Shown one piece after another: positions 17,355-25,727 of a stretch of DNA of 64,000 nucleotides. Origin of the DNA: Ramlibacter lithotrophicus (GTDB taxonomy: Bacteria; Pseudomonadota; Gammaproteobacteria; Burkholderiales; Burkholderiaceae_C); the NCBI RefSeq assembly GCF_012184415.1, contig NZ_VTOX01000001.1:1-64000 (forward strand). The letters are read 5' to 3'. The notes beneath the pieces are model-generated. The model did no database searches. It worked only from the letters and a program-made list of their open reading frames with translations, and was not told where the DNA came from. The position numbers were made by a program, and so were the translations under genes. Numbering within the stretch: the first letter of the stretch is position 1; each line of letters opens with the position of its first letter.

Positions 17355-18548
17355 GTGCCATCCAGCCGACCGCTCCCATTCCTGCGCATCGTTGCCGACG
17401 ATCTTTCGGGCGCCGCGGATTGCGCCGCCTCCTTCGCCGATGCCCGGCGGCCGATTCCGGTCCACCTGCATGGGCTGCCGCAAGGCCCGTGCTGGGCGCT
17501 GGACACCGACACCCGGGCCATGGACGAAACGTCGGCCGTGGCGGAGACGCGCCGCCTGTTCGGGCAACTCGCCGCCGGCGCGGCGCCGCAACTGGTCTAC
17601 AAGAAGATCGATTCGACCTTGCGCGGGCATGTCGGAGCCGAACTGGCCGCGGCGCTGGCGGCCGCGCCGCAGTTCGCCGCCGCGCTGGTGGCGCCGGCCT
17701 TTCCGCAACAGGGACGCACGCTCGACGGCGGCAAGGTGGTGGTGCATGGCCGCCCGGGCTCCGACCTCGTGGCGCTGCTCGAGGCCGCGGGGCTGAAGAC
17801 GGCCTTGCTGCGTCCGGCTGCGACCGGCGAGCTCCTCCCGTCGATTGCCGCCGCGCTGGCTTCGGGCGCGCGGGCGATCGTGATGGACGCCGCGAGCGAC
17901 GGTGAACTGGCGCTGGTCGCCGACGCCTTGCTGCAACCGTCGGCGCCGCGCCTGCTCGCCGCCGGATCGGCCGGACTGGCGCGGGCGCTGGCCGCCCAGG
18001 ACGCGCGCGAACCGGCCGTGGACACGCCAGCCCCCGGGGCCGTGATGACCGTGGTCGGCAGCTTCTCTCCGGCGTCGGCGGCTCAGGCCGCGCAGGTGGA
18101 GCAGGGCGGCGACGCGCTCGTGCTGCGCCTGACGGCGGCGCAATGGACCGGCGAGCGGCACGCGGCGCTGCGCGAGGACGCTGTGGCCGCCGCCCGTGCG
18201 GCCCTCCTGCAAGGCCGGCACGTGCTGTTCGCCGTTGCCGGCGAGGTCGTCCAGCCGTTCACGCGTTCGCTGGTGCAGGGCATCGCCGCCGCCACCGCGC
18301 CGCTGGTGCCGCAGACGACGGCCTGCGTGCTGACCGGCGGTGACACGGCCCGCGCGATGTTCGACGTGCTCGGCATCGCCTGCCTTCAGGTCACCGGCGA
18401 GCTCGAACCCGGCATCTCCGCAGGCCTCGCGGCGTCGCAGGTGAGCCGCCGTTTCATCCTCAAGGCCGGCGGCTTCGGCGATGCGCTGGCCCTGCAGCGC
18501 GTCATCCGCCGCTTCGGCGCCAACCCGGGCGCACGCGCGCCCTCGTGA
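17355..18548 (+). CDS. Four-carbon acid sugar kinase family protein (DUF1537)
   Basis: A 397-residue kinase of the DUF1537 family (OtnK/DtnK/LtnK group). Known members phosphorylate 3-oxo- or 2-hydroxy tetronates with ATP. The N-terminal domain opens RIVADDLSGAADCAASFA and has YKKIDSTLRGHVGAEL, the usual substrate-binding segment. The C-terminal nucleotide domain ends with LTGGDTARAMFDVLG. The start is a GTG with no ribosome site but a TATATT hexamer 12 nt before it. It overlaps pdxA2, its usual partner, in which the phosphorylated acid is oxidised and decarboxylated. No class II aldolase or dehydrogenase is adjacent. Confidence 0.85.
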   Translation: MPSSRPLPFLRIVADDLSGAADCAASFADARRPIPVHLHGLPQGPCWALDTDTRAMDETSAVAETRRLFGQLAAGAAPQLVYKKIDSTLRGHVGAELAAALAAAPQFAAALVAPAFPQQGRTLDGGKVVVHGRPGSDLVALLEAAGLKTALLRPAATGELLPSIAAALASGARAIVMDAASDGELALVADALLQPSAPRLLAAGSAGLARALAAQDAREPAVDTPAPGAVMTVVGSFSPASAAQAAQVEQGGDALVLRLTAAQWTGERHAALREDAVAAARAALLQGRHVLFAVAGEVVQPFTRSLVQGIAAATAPLVPQTTACVLTGGDTARAMFDVLGIACLQVTGELEPGISAGLAASQVSRRFILKAGGFGDALALQRVIRRFGANPGARAPS

Positions 18549-18562
18549 AGAAAGAAATCGAG

Positions 18563-19555
18563 ATGGAGCTTCCCATCGTCCTCATCACCATGGGCGATCC
18601 CACCGGCGTCGGGCCGGAGGTCATCGTCAAGAGCGTCGACCAGCCGGCGGTCCGCGCCCGGTTGCGGCCCATCGTGGTCGGCGACACGCGCCGCCTGCAG
18701 GAAGCCGCGGCGATCGCCGGCGTGCGGCTGGCCGTGCACACCATCGCCGAACCCGAACAAGCCAGGTTCGATCCGGGCACCATCGACTGCCTGGACCTTG
18801 GCGTGGTGCCGCCCGGACTGCCGTTCGGCCAGCTCTCGCCGGCCGGCGGCGAGGCGGCCTACCGCTGCATCGAGCGGGCGGTGCGGATCGCGCAGAGCGG
18901 CTTTTCCAGCGCGATCTGCACGGCGCCGCTGAACAAGGAGGCGCTGCACGCGGCGGGGCACCGCTATCCCGGCCACACCGAAATGCTCGCCCACCTCACG
19001 GGGACGCCCGAAGTGTCGATGCTGCTCGTGGCGCCGGGGCTGCGGGTGATCCATGTCACGACGCACATCGGCCTGCTGGACGCGGTGGCGAAGATCGAGC
19101 CGGGGCTGGTCGAGCGCACCATCCGGCGCGGCCACGAACTGCTGGTGCGCGCCGGCATGGCCAGGCCGCGCATCGCCGTGTGCGGCATCAATCCGCACGC
19201 CGGCGAAAGCGGCTTGTTCGGCCACGGCGAGGAGGACGCGAAGATCGCCCCGGCGGTGGCCGCCTGCGTGGCCGACGGCCTGGCCGTGCAAGGGCCGCTG
19301 CCGGCCGACACGCTGTTCTTCCGCGCGCGGCGCGGCGACTTCGACCTCGTGGTCGCGATGTACCACGACCAGGGACACGGGCCGGTGAAGGTGCTCGGCC
19401 TGGAAGCCGGCGTCAACGTCACAGTCGGGCTGCCGTTCGTCCGGACCTCGGTCGACCACGGCACCGCGTTCGACATCGCCGGCACCGGCCGGGCTGATCC
19501 CGGCAGCATGGTGGCGGCGCTGGAGCTGGCGGCGGAGTTCGCGCCGCGTCCGTGA
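18563..19555 (+). CDS. pdxA2: PdxA2-type 4-phospho-acid dehydrogenase
   Basis: A 330-residue PdxA-family NAD-dependent dehydrogenase. LITMGDPTGVGPEVIVKS opens the protein. HRYPGHTEMLAHL, VTTHIGLLDAV and MYHDQGHGPVKVLG hold the metal-binding histidines and catalytic residues. Next to a DUF1537 kinase it belongs to the PdxA2 branch, which oxidises and decarboxylates 4-phospho-erythronate/threonate-type acids rather than making vitamin B6. A GTG at 18545 overlaps the kinase stop and is an alternative start; the ATG is preferred because GAAAG lies at ribosome-site distance. Its stop is 1 nt from the MITE insertion. Confidence 0.85.
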   Translation: MELPIVLITMGDPTGVGPEVIVKSVDQPAVRARLRPIVVGDTRRLQEAAAIAGVRLAVHTIAEPEQARFDPGTIDCLDLGVVPPGLPFGQLSPAGGEAAYRCIERAVRIAQSGFSSAICTAPLNKEALHAAGHRYPGHTEMLAHLTGTPEVSMLLVAPGLRVIHVTTHIGLLDAVAKIEPGLVERTIRRGHELLVRAGMARPRIAVCGINPHAGESGLFGHGEEDAKIAPAVAACVADGLAVQGPLPADTLFFRARRGDFDLVVAMYHDQGHGPVKVLGLEAGVNVTVGLPFVRTSVDHGTAFDIAGTGRADPGSMVAALELAAEFAPRP

Positions 19556-19556
19556 T

Positions 19557-19899
19557 CTAGGGAAGCTCTGAATAAATCGCGTCGCGCGCGCTCGAGGCAA
19601 GAACGGGATGATTTGTCCGCCAACGTTTCGCAGCCGGTGCTGGACGCACCGGCTGTGGAACTTGGTGGGCAAAGCGCCCGTTGTTGCCCGAGCCCTCCGG
19701 GACGGCGCTTTTCCGGGCGCGCGCGCCCAAGGGCGCGCTTCGCATTGGCCGTCAAGGACGCTGCAACCGCCATGGCGGTTGCAGAGGCCGCGTTGCCAGA
19801 CCAGGCAAGCCGTCCAGGCTTGCCTTGGGGCTGGCGCCTTGCATCTCATCCCGGAAAAGCACCGTCGCGCACGGCGGGATTTGTTCAGAGCTTCCCTAG
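19557..19899. mobile_element. MITE-like element, IS5-type ends, CTAG target duplication
   Basis: A 335-bp non-coding element (19561-19895) flanked by CTAG on both sides. Its ends are 18-bp inverted repeats with one mismatch: GGAAGCTCTGAATAAATC at the left, and at the right the complement of GGAAGCTCTGAACAAATC. CTAG target duplications and GGAAGCTCTGAA-type ends fit IS5-family transposition; this is recall. No transposase frame is present. Inside are three perfect secondary-structure elements: a 10-bp stem (19631-19655), a 24-bp palindrome centred on CCATGG (19761-19784) and a 9-bp stem (19803-19825). It sits exactly between pdxA2 and the convergent methyltransferase gene without breaking either. 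Confidence 0.8.
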
Positions 19900-20534
19900 T
19901 GGGGCTGCTTGACCCAGGTGAACACCCGCACCGGCGGCACGTTCACCATCTCCCACTGCTTGTCCGGCTCGCCCAGGTACGGCGTGACGAACCCGGCGAC
20001 ATGGGCGCGCACCTGGTAGGCCACGAACCGGCCACCCGGCCGCAGCACCCGCGCGACCGCGGCCGCGATGCGGTCCGAGACCTCCGGCGGCATGGTCGAG
20101 AACGGAATGCCCGAGACGATCGCATCGGGCGCCGGCAGGTGGTGCGCGGCCAGGCAGTCGGCGATCCGCTCGGCGCTGCCGAGCTCCAGCAGCAGCCGCG
20201 GATCGGGCAGGCTGGCCCTCAGGTGCTGGTGGAAGTCGGGGTCGAGCTCGATCGCCAGCAGGCGCGCGGGGCCCGGCATGGCCTGCAGCAAGGCGGCGGT
20301 GGTGCCTCCGGTGCCGGGGCCGAGTTCGACGACGGTGCGGGCTTCCCTGATGCCGGCCTGGCGCACCAGGCGCTGTTCCAGCCAGCGCGAGCTCGGCACG
20401 ACCGAGCCCACCTGGGCCGGATTGCGCACGAAACCGCGCAGGAACTCGAAGCTGTCGCGCAGCTGGCCGATGGCGAGGTTGCCGTTGGGCAGCGTTCCCT
20501 GGCCGATCGGCCGTCCTGCTCGTGGTTCGTTCAT
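19896..20534 (-). CDS. Class I SAM-dependent methyltransferase, PmtA-like
   Basis: A 212-residue methyltransferase. The SAM-binding motif I is VVELGPGTGGTTAALL (about residues 65-80). The acidic end of strand 2 is AIELDPDFHQHL, and motif post-II is DAIVSGIPFSTMP. The N-terminal FLRGFVRNPAQVGSVVPSS stretch is typical of phospholipid N-methyltransferase-like proteins (PmtA), which act on phosphatidylethanolamine. The stop codon TAG lies within the CTAG at the edge of the MITE; because CTAG is the duplicated target, the original stop was the same. A shorter start at MNEPRAG is chosen as the first methionine close to the conserved region. Confidence 0.8.
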   Translation of the reverse strand: MNEPRAGRPIGQGTLPNGNLAIGQLRDSFEFLRGFVRNPAQVGSVVPSSRWLEQRLVRQAGIREARTVVELGPGTGGTTAALLQAMPGPARLLAIELDPDFHQHLRASLPDPRLLLELGSAERIADCLAAHHLPAPDAIVSGIPFSTMPPEVSDRIAAAVARVLRPGGRFVAYQVRAHVAGFVTPYLGEPDKQWEMVNVPPVRVFTWVKQPH

Positions 20535-20782
20535 CGTGAGACGTCTGTTGTGGTTCTGGTGACGGCCTCGGGCGGCCACGGGGCCGGCCGGCGGCCCGGA
20601 CTGCGCGTATTCTGGAGTTGGCGGCTCCTTGCCGGCTGTCGGACAGTTTCGCCTGTGTTGCGCCCGTTGTCGACAGGCCGCCCGGCGCGTCGACGCCGGC
20701 CGGAAGCGGCCCGTGACGGCCGCGCGGCGGTCTGGCCGCCGTCCTACACGGCCGTGGCCGGTGCGGCTCTAGGCTCGCGGCC

Positions 20783-22813
20783 ATGACTCCGGCCGTCCGG
20801 CGCGCCGCCGACATCGCTGCTGCGCAGTGGCTGCGCGCGCGGGAGGCCGCCCGGCGGCACCCGGTGCGGGCCGCGCTCGTCCTGCCTGGATTGCTGCTGC
20901 TGTACCTGCTGGTGCTGGTTCCCCTGACGCCGGGCACGGATGACCTGCGCAAGGCCAAGTCGGAGGTGCCGACCCGGGTGCTCTCCGCCGACGGCGTGGA
21001 GCTCGCCGCCTTCAAGCGGCTGAACCGGGAATGGGTGACGCTGGACCGGATCTCGCCCCACGTGGTGAACGCGCTCATCGCGACCGAGGACCACCGCTTC
21101 TACCAGCACCACGGCATCGACCTGCGGCGCACCGCCGGCGCGGCGCTGAGCACGCTCTCCGGACGGCGGCAAGGCGGGTCGACGATCACGCAGCAGCTGG
21201 CGCGCAACCTCTATCCGGACGAGATCGGCCGCGCGCCGTCGCTGCACCGCAAGGCCAAGGAGGCGATCACCGCCCTGAAGATCGAGGCGGTCTATACCAA
21301 GAACGAGATCCTGGAGACCTATCTCAACACGGTGCCGTTCCTGTACAACGCGTTCGGCATCGAGATGGCCGCGCGGACCTATTTCGACAAGCCGGCGCGC
21401 CAGCTCGACGTGCTGGAGGCGGCGACGCTGATCGGGATGCTCAAGGGCACCAGCTACTACAACCCGGTCCTGAATCCCGAGCGGGCCCTCGGCCGGCGCA
21501 ACATCGTGCTGGCCCAGATGGCCAGGCACGGCAAGCTCGGCGGCGCGAAACTGGAGGCGCTGCAGAAGCGGGCGCTGCGCCTCGATTTCGAGCGCCAGGT
21601 GGAGCCGCCCGGCCCGGCGCCGCACGTGGCGCAACTGATCCGGCAGTGGCTGATCGGCTGGGCCGACCGCAACGGCTACAACATGTACGCCGATGGGCTG
21701 GTGGTGCGCACCACCATCCACTCGAAGATGCAGCGGATCGCCACCCAGGCGGTTGCGCGTCACGCGGCGCAGTTGCAGGCGCTCGCCAACGGCAGTCGAA
21801 AGCGCGGCCAGGAGATGCCGGAACTGCAGGCGGGCTTCCTGGCGCTCGACCCGCGCGACGGCCACGTGCGCGCCTGGGTCGGCAGCCGGGATTTCGAGCG
21901 CGAACAGTTCGACCATGTTTCGCAGGCGCGCCGCCAGCCCGGCTCCACGTTCAAGCCCTTCGTCTATGGCGCGGCGTTCGTGCAGGGCTTTCCGGCATCG
22001 CACACGTTCGTCGACCAGCCCGTGAGCTTCGCTTCGGGCGACGAGGTCTGGACGCCGCGCGACGTGGCGCCGCCCAGCTACGAGCCGATGACGCTGCGCG
22101 ACGGGCTGGTGCATTCGAGGAACTCGATCACCGCGCAGCTGATGGACAAGGTCGGCCCGTCCAGGGTGGCGCAGCTGGCCCGGGCGATGGGCGTGCGGCA
22201 GAGCAAGCTGGAGCTCGTGCCGTCGCTGGCCCTGGGCACCAGCCCGGTCACGCTGCGCGAGATGGTGGCGGCCTACGGCACCATCGCCAACGGCGGCAGC
22301 TACATCGAGCCGATCCTCGTGCTGCGGGTGGAAGACCGCACCGGCCGCACGCTGGAGGGATTCGTCGCGCAGCAGCCTGAGCCCGCGCTGCCGCGCGCCA
22401 GCGCCTTGACGCTGGTGAACGTGATGCGCGGCGTCATCGACGAAGGGACGGCCACGGCGATCCGCAGCCGCTGGGGCATCCAGGCCGACGTCGCCGGCAA
22501 GACCGGCACGACGCAGGACAACAGCGACGGCTGGTTCATCCTCATGCATCCGCAGCTGGTGGCGGGCGCGTGGGTCGGCTTCAACGACAACCGGGTCACC
22601 ATGGGGTCATGGGGGCAGGGCGCGCGCAGCGCGCTGCCGATCGTGGGCGAGGTCGTCCAGCAGTCGCTGCGGCTGCGCTGGATCGACCCGAAGGTGGAGT
22701 TCGACATCCCGCGGCCGCGGCCGAGGGCGCCGCCCGAGCCGGCGCGGGTGCACGACCCCGTGCGCGACTTCGTCAACGACCTCTTCCGGGGCATCCTGCG
22801 GCAGTTCCAGTGA
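20783..22813 (+). CDS. Class A penicillin-binding protein (PBP1-type)
   Basis: A 676-residue bifunctional peptidoglycan synthase anchored by one helix (about residues 28-46). The glycosyltransferase 51 domain has EDHRFYQHHGID (about 101) and GGSTITQQLARN (about 131). The transpeptidase domain has STFK (S388), SRN (about 444) and KTGT (K573), so both active sites are complete. The C-terminus is proline-rich and lacks extra domains. It is shorter than typical MrcA and resembles accessory class A PBPs. It stands alone between the methyltransferase and racemase genes. A TAGGCT hexamer lies 13 nt before the ATG and no Shine-Dalgarno sequence is seen. The 248 bp upstream hold no other gene. Confidence 0.9.
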   Translation: MTPAVRRAADIAAAQWLRAREAARRHPVRAALVLPGLLLLYLLVLVPLTPGTDDLRKAKSEVPTRVLSADGVELAAFKRLNREWVTLDRISPHVVNALIATEDHRFYQHHGIDLRRTAGAALSTLSGRRQGGSTITQQLARNLYPDEIGRAPSLHRKAKEAITALKIEAVYTKNEILETYLNTVPFLYNAFGIEMAARTYFDKPARQLDVLEAATLIGMLKGTSYYNPVLNPERALGRRNIVLAQMARHGKLGGAKLEALQKRALRLDFERQVEPPGPAPHVAQLIRQWLIGWADRNGYNMYADGLVVRTTIHSKMQRIATQAVARHAAQLQALANGSRKRGQEMPELQAGFLALDPRDGHVRAWVGSRDFEREQFDHVSQARRQPGSTFKPFVYGAAFVQGFPASHTFVDQPVSFASGDEVWTPRDVAPPSYEPMTLRDGLVHSRNSITAQLMDKVGPSRVAQLARAMGVRQSKLELVPSLALGTSPVTLREMVAAYGTIANGGSYIEPILVLRVEDRTGRTLEGFVAQQPEPALPRASALTLVNVMRGVIDEGTATAIRSRWGIQADVAGKTGTTQDNSDGWFILMHPQLVAGAWVGFNDNRVTMGSWGQGARSALPIVGEVVQQSLRLRWIDPKVEFDIPRPRPRAPPEPARVHDPVRDFVNDLFRGILRQFQ

Positions 22814-22970
22814 CGCCGCCTTGGATGGCACCGCCTGCCACGGGGCCTGCCGGGTGCGAGGCACCCCCGGTCGCCGGCCTTGCCCACCAACGTGGAGCGC
22901 GCCGCCGGCCGGTGCCAACCAACGTGGCGTGCATCGTGACAAACCCAGCCGCCGCTCCCACAATCCCGAC

Positions 22971-23672
22971 ATGACCCGGCACATCGGCATCGTCGCGTGT
23001 TCCGCCGAAGGGGCGGCATTGTGCTATCGCACCATCTGCACGGAGGGCGAGCAGTTCCTCGGACGGCACGCGCATCCCGAGGTGACGATGCACACGCATT
23101 CGCTCGCGTCGTACATGGAGCGGATCTACGCCGGCGACTGGCCGGGCGTCGGTGAACTGATGTTGTCGTCGGCCCGCAAGCTCGCCGCGGTCGGGGCCGA
23201 TTTCCTCATCTGCCCGGACAACACGATCCACCAGGCCTTGCCGCTGATCGAGGCGAAGTCGCCGCTGCCGTGGCTGCACATCGCGCGGGTGGTGGCGCAG
23301 CAGGCGGCACAGCGGGGCTTCAAGCGGCTGGCGCTGACGGGAACGCGCTGGCTGGTGGAGAGCGAGGTCTATCCGCAGGCGCTGCAGGCGCTCGGGATCG
23401 CCTGCGTCCGGCCCACGCCGGCCGAGCGCGAGGAGATCAACCGCATCATCATGGACGAGCTCGTCTGCGGGGTGTTCCGGCCGCAGTCGGTGGCGTACTT
23501 CCAGCAGCTGCTGGCCCGCATGAGGGACCCGGAAGGCTGCGACGCGGCGGTCCTGGGTTGCACCGAGATCCCGCTCATCGTGAACGACGCCAACTCGCCG
23601 CTGCCGACGCTCGATTCGACGCGGCTGCTGGCGCGCGCCGCGCTGCAGCGGGCGGTGCAGGGCGGCGATTGA
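22971..23672 (+). CDS. Aspartate/glutamate racemase-family protein
   Basis: A 233-residue protein of the Asp/Glu/hydantoin racemase superfamily, whose members use two cysteines to move a proton at an alpha carbon. The first half has FLICPDNTIHQAL, with Cys two residues before DNT, and the second has AAVLGCTEIPLIV, the standard second cysteine motif. The opening HIGIVACSAEGAALCYRTI differs from cell-wall MurI and matches the aspartate racemase-type group. A GTGACA-17-CACAAT promoter ends 6 nt before the ATG, with no ribosome site. Substrate not assignable. It lies directly after the PBP gene but probably has its own promoter. Confidence 0.82.
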   Translation: MTRHIGIVACSAEGAALCYRTICTEGEQFLGRHAHPEVTMHTHSLASYMERIYAGDWPGVGELMLSSARKLAAVGADFLICPDNTIHQALPLIEAKSPLPWLHIARVVAQQAAQRGFKRLALTGTRWLVESEVYPQALQALGIACVRPTPAEREEINRIIMDELVCGVFRPQSVAYFQQLLARMRDPEGCDAAVLGCTEIPLIVNDANSPLPTLDSTRLLARAALQRAVQGGD

Positions 23673-23763
23673 GCGGGCGGGCGCCGCGCGGCAGCGCGGG
23701 CCTGCCGCGTTCTGAGGGAAAATCGGACGTTTCCGCAGTCTGCCGCCTTGCGGCGCCGCCTCC

Positions 23764-24345
23764 ATGCCTTTGCCTCCCCCGCAGCCCCGCACCCATCTCC
23801 ATACGCGCCAGGTCGTCTACCGCGGCTACCACCGCGAGGACGGGTTGTGGGACATCGAAGCGGAACTCACCGACACGAAGACCTACGCGCTCGAACGCAC
23901 CGAGCGCGGCAAGATGCCGCCCGGCACGCCGGTGCATGGCATGGCGATCCGCGCCACCGTGGACGACCACCTGAAGATCCAGGCCATCGCCACCTCGATG
24001 GACCACACCCCGTTCGACGAGTGCCAGCAGGGCCACGATCCGATGCAGAGGATGGTCGGCGCCACGATGGGGCCCGGCTGGCGCCAGGCGATCGAGCGCG
24101 CGCTTGGCAACAGCAAGGGCTGCACGCACCTGCGCGAACTGCTGTTCAACATGGCGACGGCGGCCTACCAGACGATCCCCGGCTACCGCCACCACCTGCG
24201 GCGCCAAGCCGGACTGCCCGAGCCGCAGCTCGAGAAGCCGCCCTACCACGTCGGCCGCTGCATCGCGTGGGACGTCGACGGCGCCGTGGTGCAGCGGCAC
24301 TATCCGCAGTTCGCGGGCTGGCAGCCGCTCAGGCGCAAGGCCTGA
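23764..24345 (+). CDS. DUF2889 domain protein
   Basis: A 193-residue cytoplasmic protein of the DUF2889 family. The segments RGYHREDGLWDIEAELTDTK, MAIRATVDDHLKIQAIATSM and GCTHLRELLFNMATAAYQTI are characteristic. Function is unknown; members are often found near catabolic genes of Burkholderiales and rhizobia. The conserved Cys-His pair in SKGCTHL and the aspartate-rich N-terminal half suggest a metal or ligand site, but this is speculation. No obvious operon partner; the GST gene follows after 85 nt with its own promoter-like TACACT. Confidence 0.8.
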   Translation: MPLPPPQPRTHLHTRQVVYRGYHREDGLWDIEAELTDTKTYALERTERGKMPPGTPVHGMAIRATVDDHLKIQAIATSMDHTPFDECQQGHDPMQRMVGATMGPGWRQAIERALGNSKGCTHLRELLFNMATAAYQTIPGYRHHLRRQAGLPEPQLEKPPYHVGRCIAWDVDGAVVQRHYPQFAGWQPLRRKA

Positions 24346-24430
24346 AGTCCACGCGGCCGATGTCGCGTCGGCGCCAGCGGCGCGCGCGCGGCCGCCACTA
24401 CACTGCCGCGATTTGCCCGAGGAGACACGG

Positions 24431-25075
24431 ATGATCCAGCTGCATGGTTTCGCGGTTTCGAACTACTACAACAAGGTCAAGCTGGCACTGCTCGAGAAGA
24501 ACGTGCCCTTCACCGAGGTGCACCAGGGCACGCGCAGCACCGACGAGGCGGTGCTTGCCGCGTCGCCGCTGGCCAAGATCCCGTACGTCACCACCGACCA
24601 GGGCAGCCTGTGCGAGAGCCAGGCGATCCTGGAATGGCTGGAGGATGCCTATCCGCAGCCGCCGCTGATGCCGGCCGATCCGTTCGCGGCGGCCAAGGTG
24701 CGCGAGCTCACCACCTTCATCGACTGGCACCTGGAGATGACGGCGCGGCAGCTGTACGGGTCGGTGTTCTTCGGCGCGCCGCCGCTGTCCGACGGCAACA
24801 AGGCGCGCATCCGCCAGGAGCTCGAGAAGAACATCGCCGCCTTCAGGCGCCTGGCGAAGTTCTCGCCGTACGTGGCGGGCGAGCAGTTCACCCAGGCCGA
24901 TTGCAGCGCGTTCAACAACCTGCCGCTGGTCGGCATGGCGACCAAGGGCGCCTATGGCGAAGACCTGCTGCTGGCCGGCGGCGTCGATTACAAGCCCTAC
25001 GTCAAGCTGGTGTCCGAACGCGCTGCGGCGCAGAAGGTGGCGGCCGACCGCAAGGCGGCACAGGCCAAGGCCTGA
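24431..25075 (+). CDS. Glutathione S-transferase family protein
   Basis: A 214-residue soluble GST. The thioredoxin-fold N-terminal domain starts IQLHGFAVSNYYNKVKLALL, with Ser/Asn/Tyr around residues 9-12 where the glutathione-activating residue is expected. KIPYVTTDQGSLCESQAILEW is the cis-proline and glutathione-binding ES motif. The all-helical C-terminal domain ends in a lysine/alanine-rich tail. A GAGGAGAC ribosome site and TACACT -10-like hexamer are upstream. Substrate class unknown. Confidence 0.85.
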   Translation: MIQLHGFAVSNYYNKVKLALLEKNVPFTEVHQGTRSTDEAVLAASPLAKIPYVTTDQGSLCESQAILEWLEDAYPQPPLMPADPFAAAKVRELTTFIDWHLEMTARQLYGSVFFGAPPLSDGNKARIRQELEKNIAAFRRLAKFSPYVAGEQFTQADCSAFNNLPLVGMATKGAYGEDLLLAGGVDYKPYVKLVSERAAAQKVAADRKAAQAKA

Positions 25076-25198
25076 GCGGCCGGGCCGGCAGCGTGCCTTC
25101 GAAGCGACAACACGGGCCGCGTGCGCGGCGTGCGGCGCCGCGCGCGCTTGCCTTGCCCACGGAGCCGCTGCTATCTTCGGCGTACTGCGCCGCCGCGA

Positions 25199-25681
25199 AT
25201 GACCAGAACGCTTCGCCACACCCACTACGACACCTTGCAGGTGGAACGGGGCGCCTCCGGCGAAGGCGTGCGCGCAGCGTACCGCCGCCTCGCGCAGAAG
25301 TTCCATCCCGACAAGCATCCCGGCCGCGGCGCCGCGGCCGTCGTGATGGCGGAGATCAACCAGGCCTACGAGGTGCTGTCGGATCCCGTCCAGCGCAGTG
25401 CCTACGACGACTGGCTCGCGGCGCAGGAGGCTCCGGCGGTGTCGGCACCCAGGTTCACGCCGGATCGCTTCGGCTGGGGCGCCTGGCTGGTCTTCGCGAC
25501 GACCTCGCTGGCCGTGCTCACCGTCGGCTACGTCGTGCTCGCGACCTGGACGCCGGCCACGCCAGCGCCGCCGGCCATGAAGCGTGCCGCGGCGCCGTCC
25601 GCAACCGATCTGCCGGGCGGCGTTTTCGCCGTGCCGGCCGTGCACCAGTCCCTCCCGCGTCCGGCGGCGGGATCCCATTGA
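25199..25681 (+). CDS. J-domain protein with C-terminal membrane helix
   Basis: A 160-residue type III J-protein. The J domain fills residues 8-75: THYDTLQVERGASGEGVRAA, then the HPD motif in FHPDKHPG, and INQAYEVLSDPVQRSAYDDW. One hydrophobic segment (about 100-122, WLVFATTSLAVLTVGYVVLA) follows, then a Pro/Ala-rich tail. It lacks the Gly/Phe and zinc regions of DnaJ. It should stimulate an Hsp70 at the inner membrane, with the J domain in the cytoplasm. It is not next to dnaK or grpE. Start placed at the ATG just before the J domain. Confidence 0.85.
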   Translation: MTRTLRHTHYDTLQVERGASGEGVRAAYRRLAQKFHPDKHPGRGAAAVVMAEINQAYEVLSDPVQRSAYDDWLAAQEAPAVSAPRFTPDRFGWGAWLVFATTSLAVLTVGYVVLATWTPATPAPPAMKRAAAPSATDLPGGVFAVPAVHQSLPRPAAGSH

Positions 25682-25727
25682 GCCGGGCCGGCCGCGACAG
25701 CGCCGGCGGCTCCCACCTGGAGTTCGC

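Noticed and set aside
25199..25681. J-domain gene as part of a dnaK/grpE chaperone locus
   Set aside because: No Hsp70 or GrpE gene is nearby, and the protein lacks the Gly/Phe and zinc regions; it is an independent membrane J-protein.
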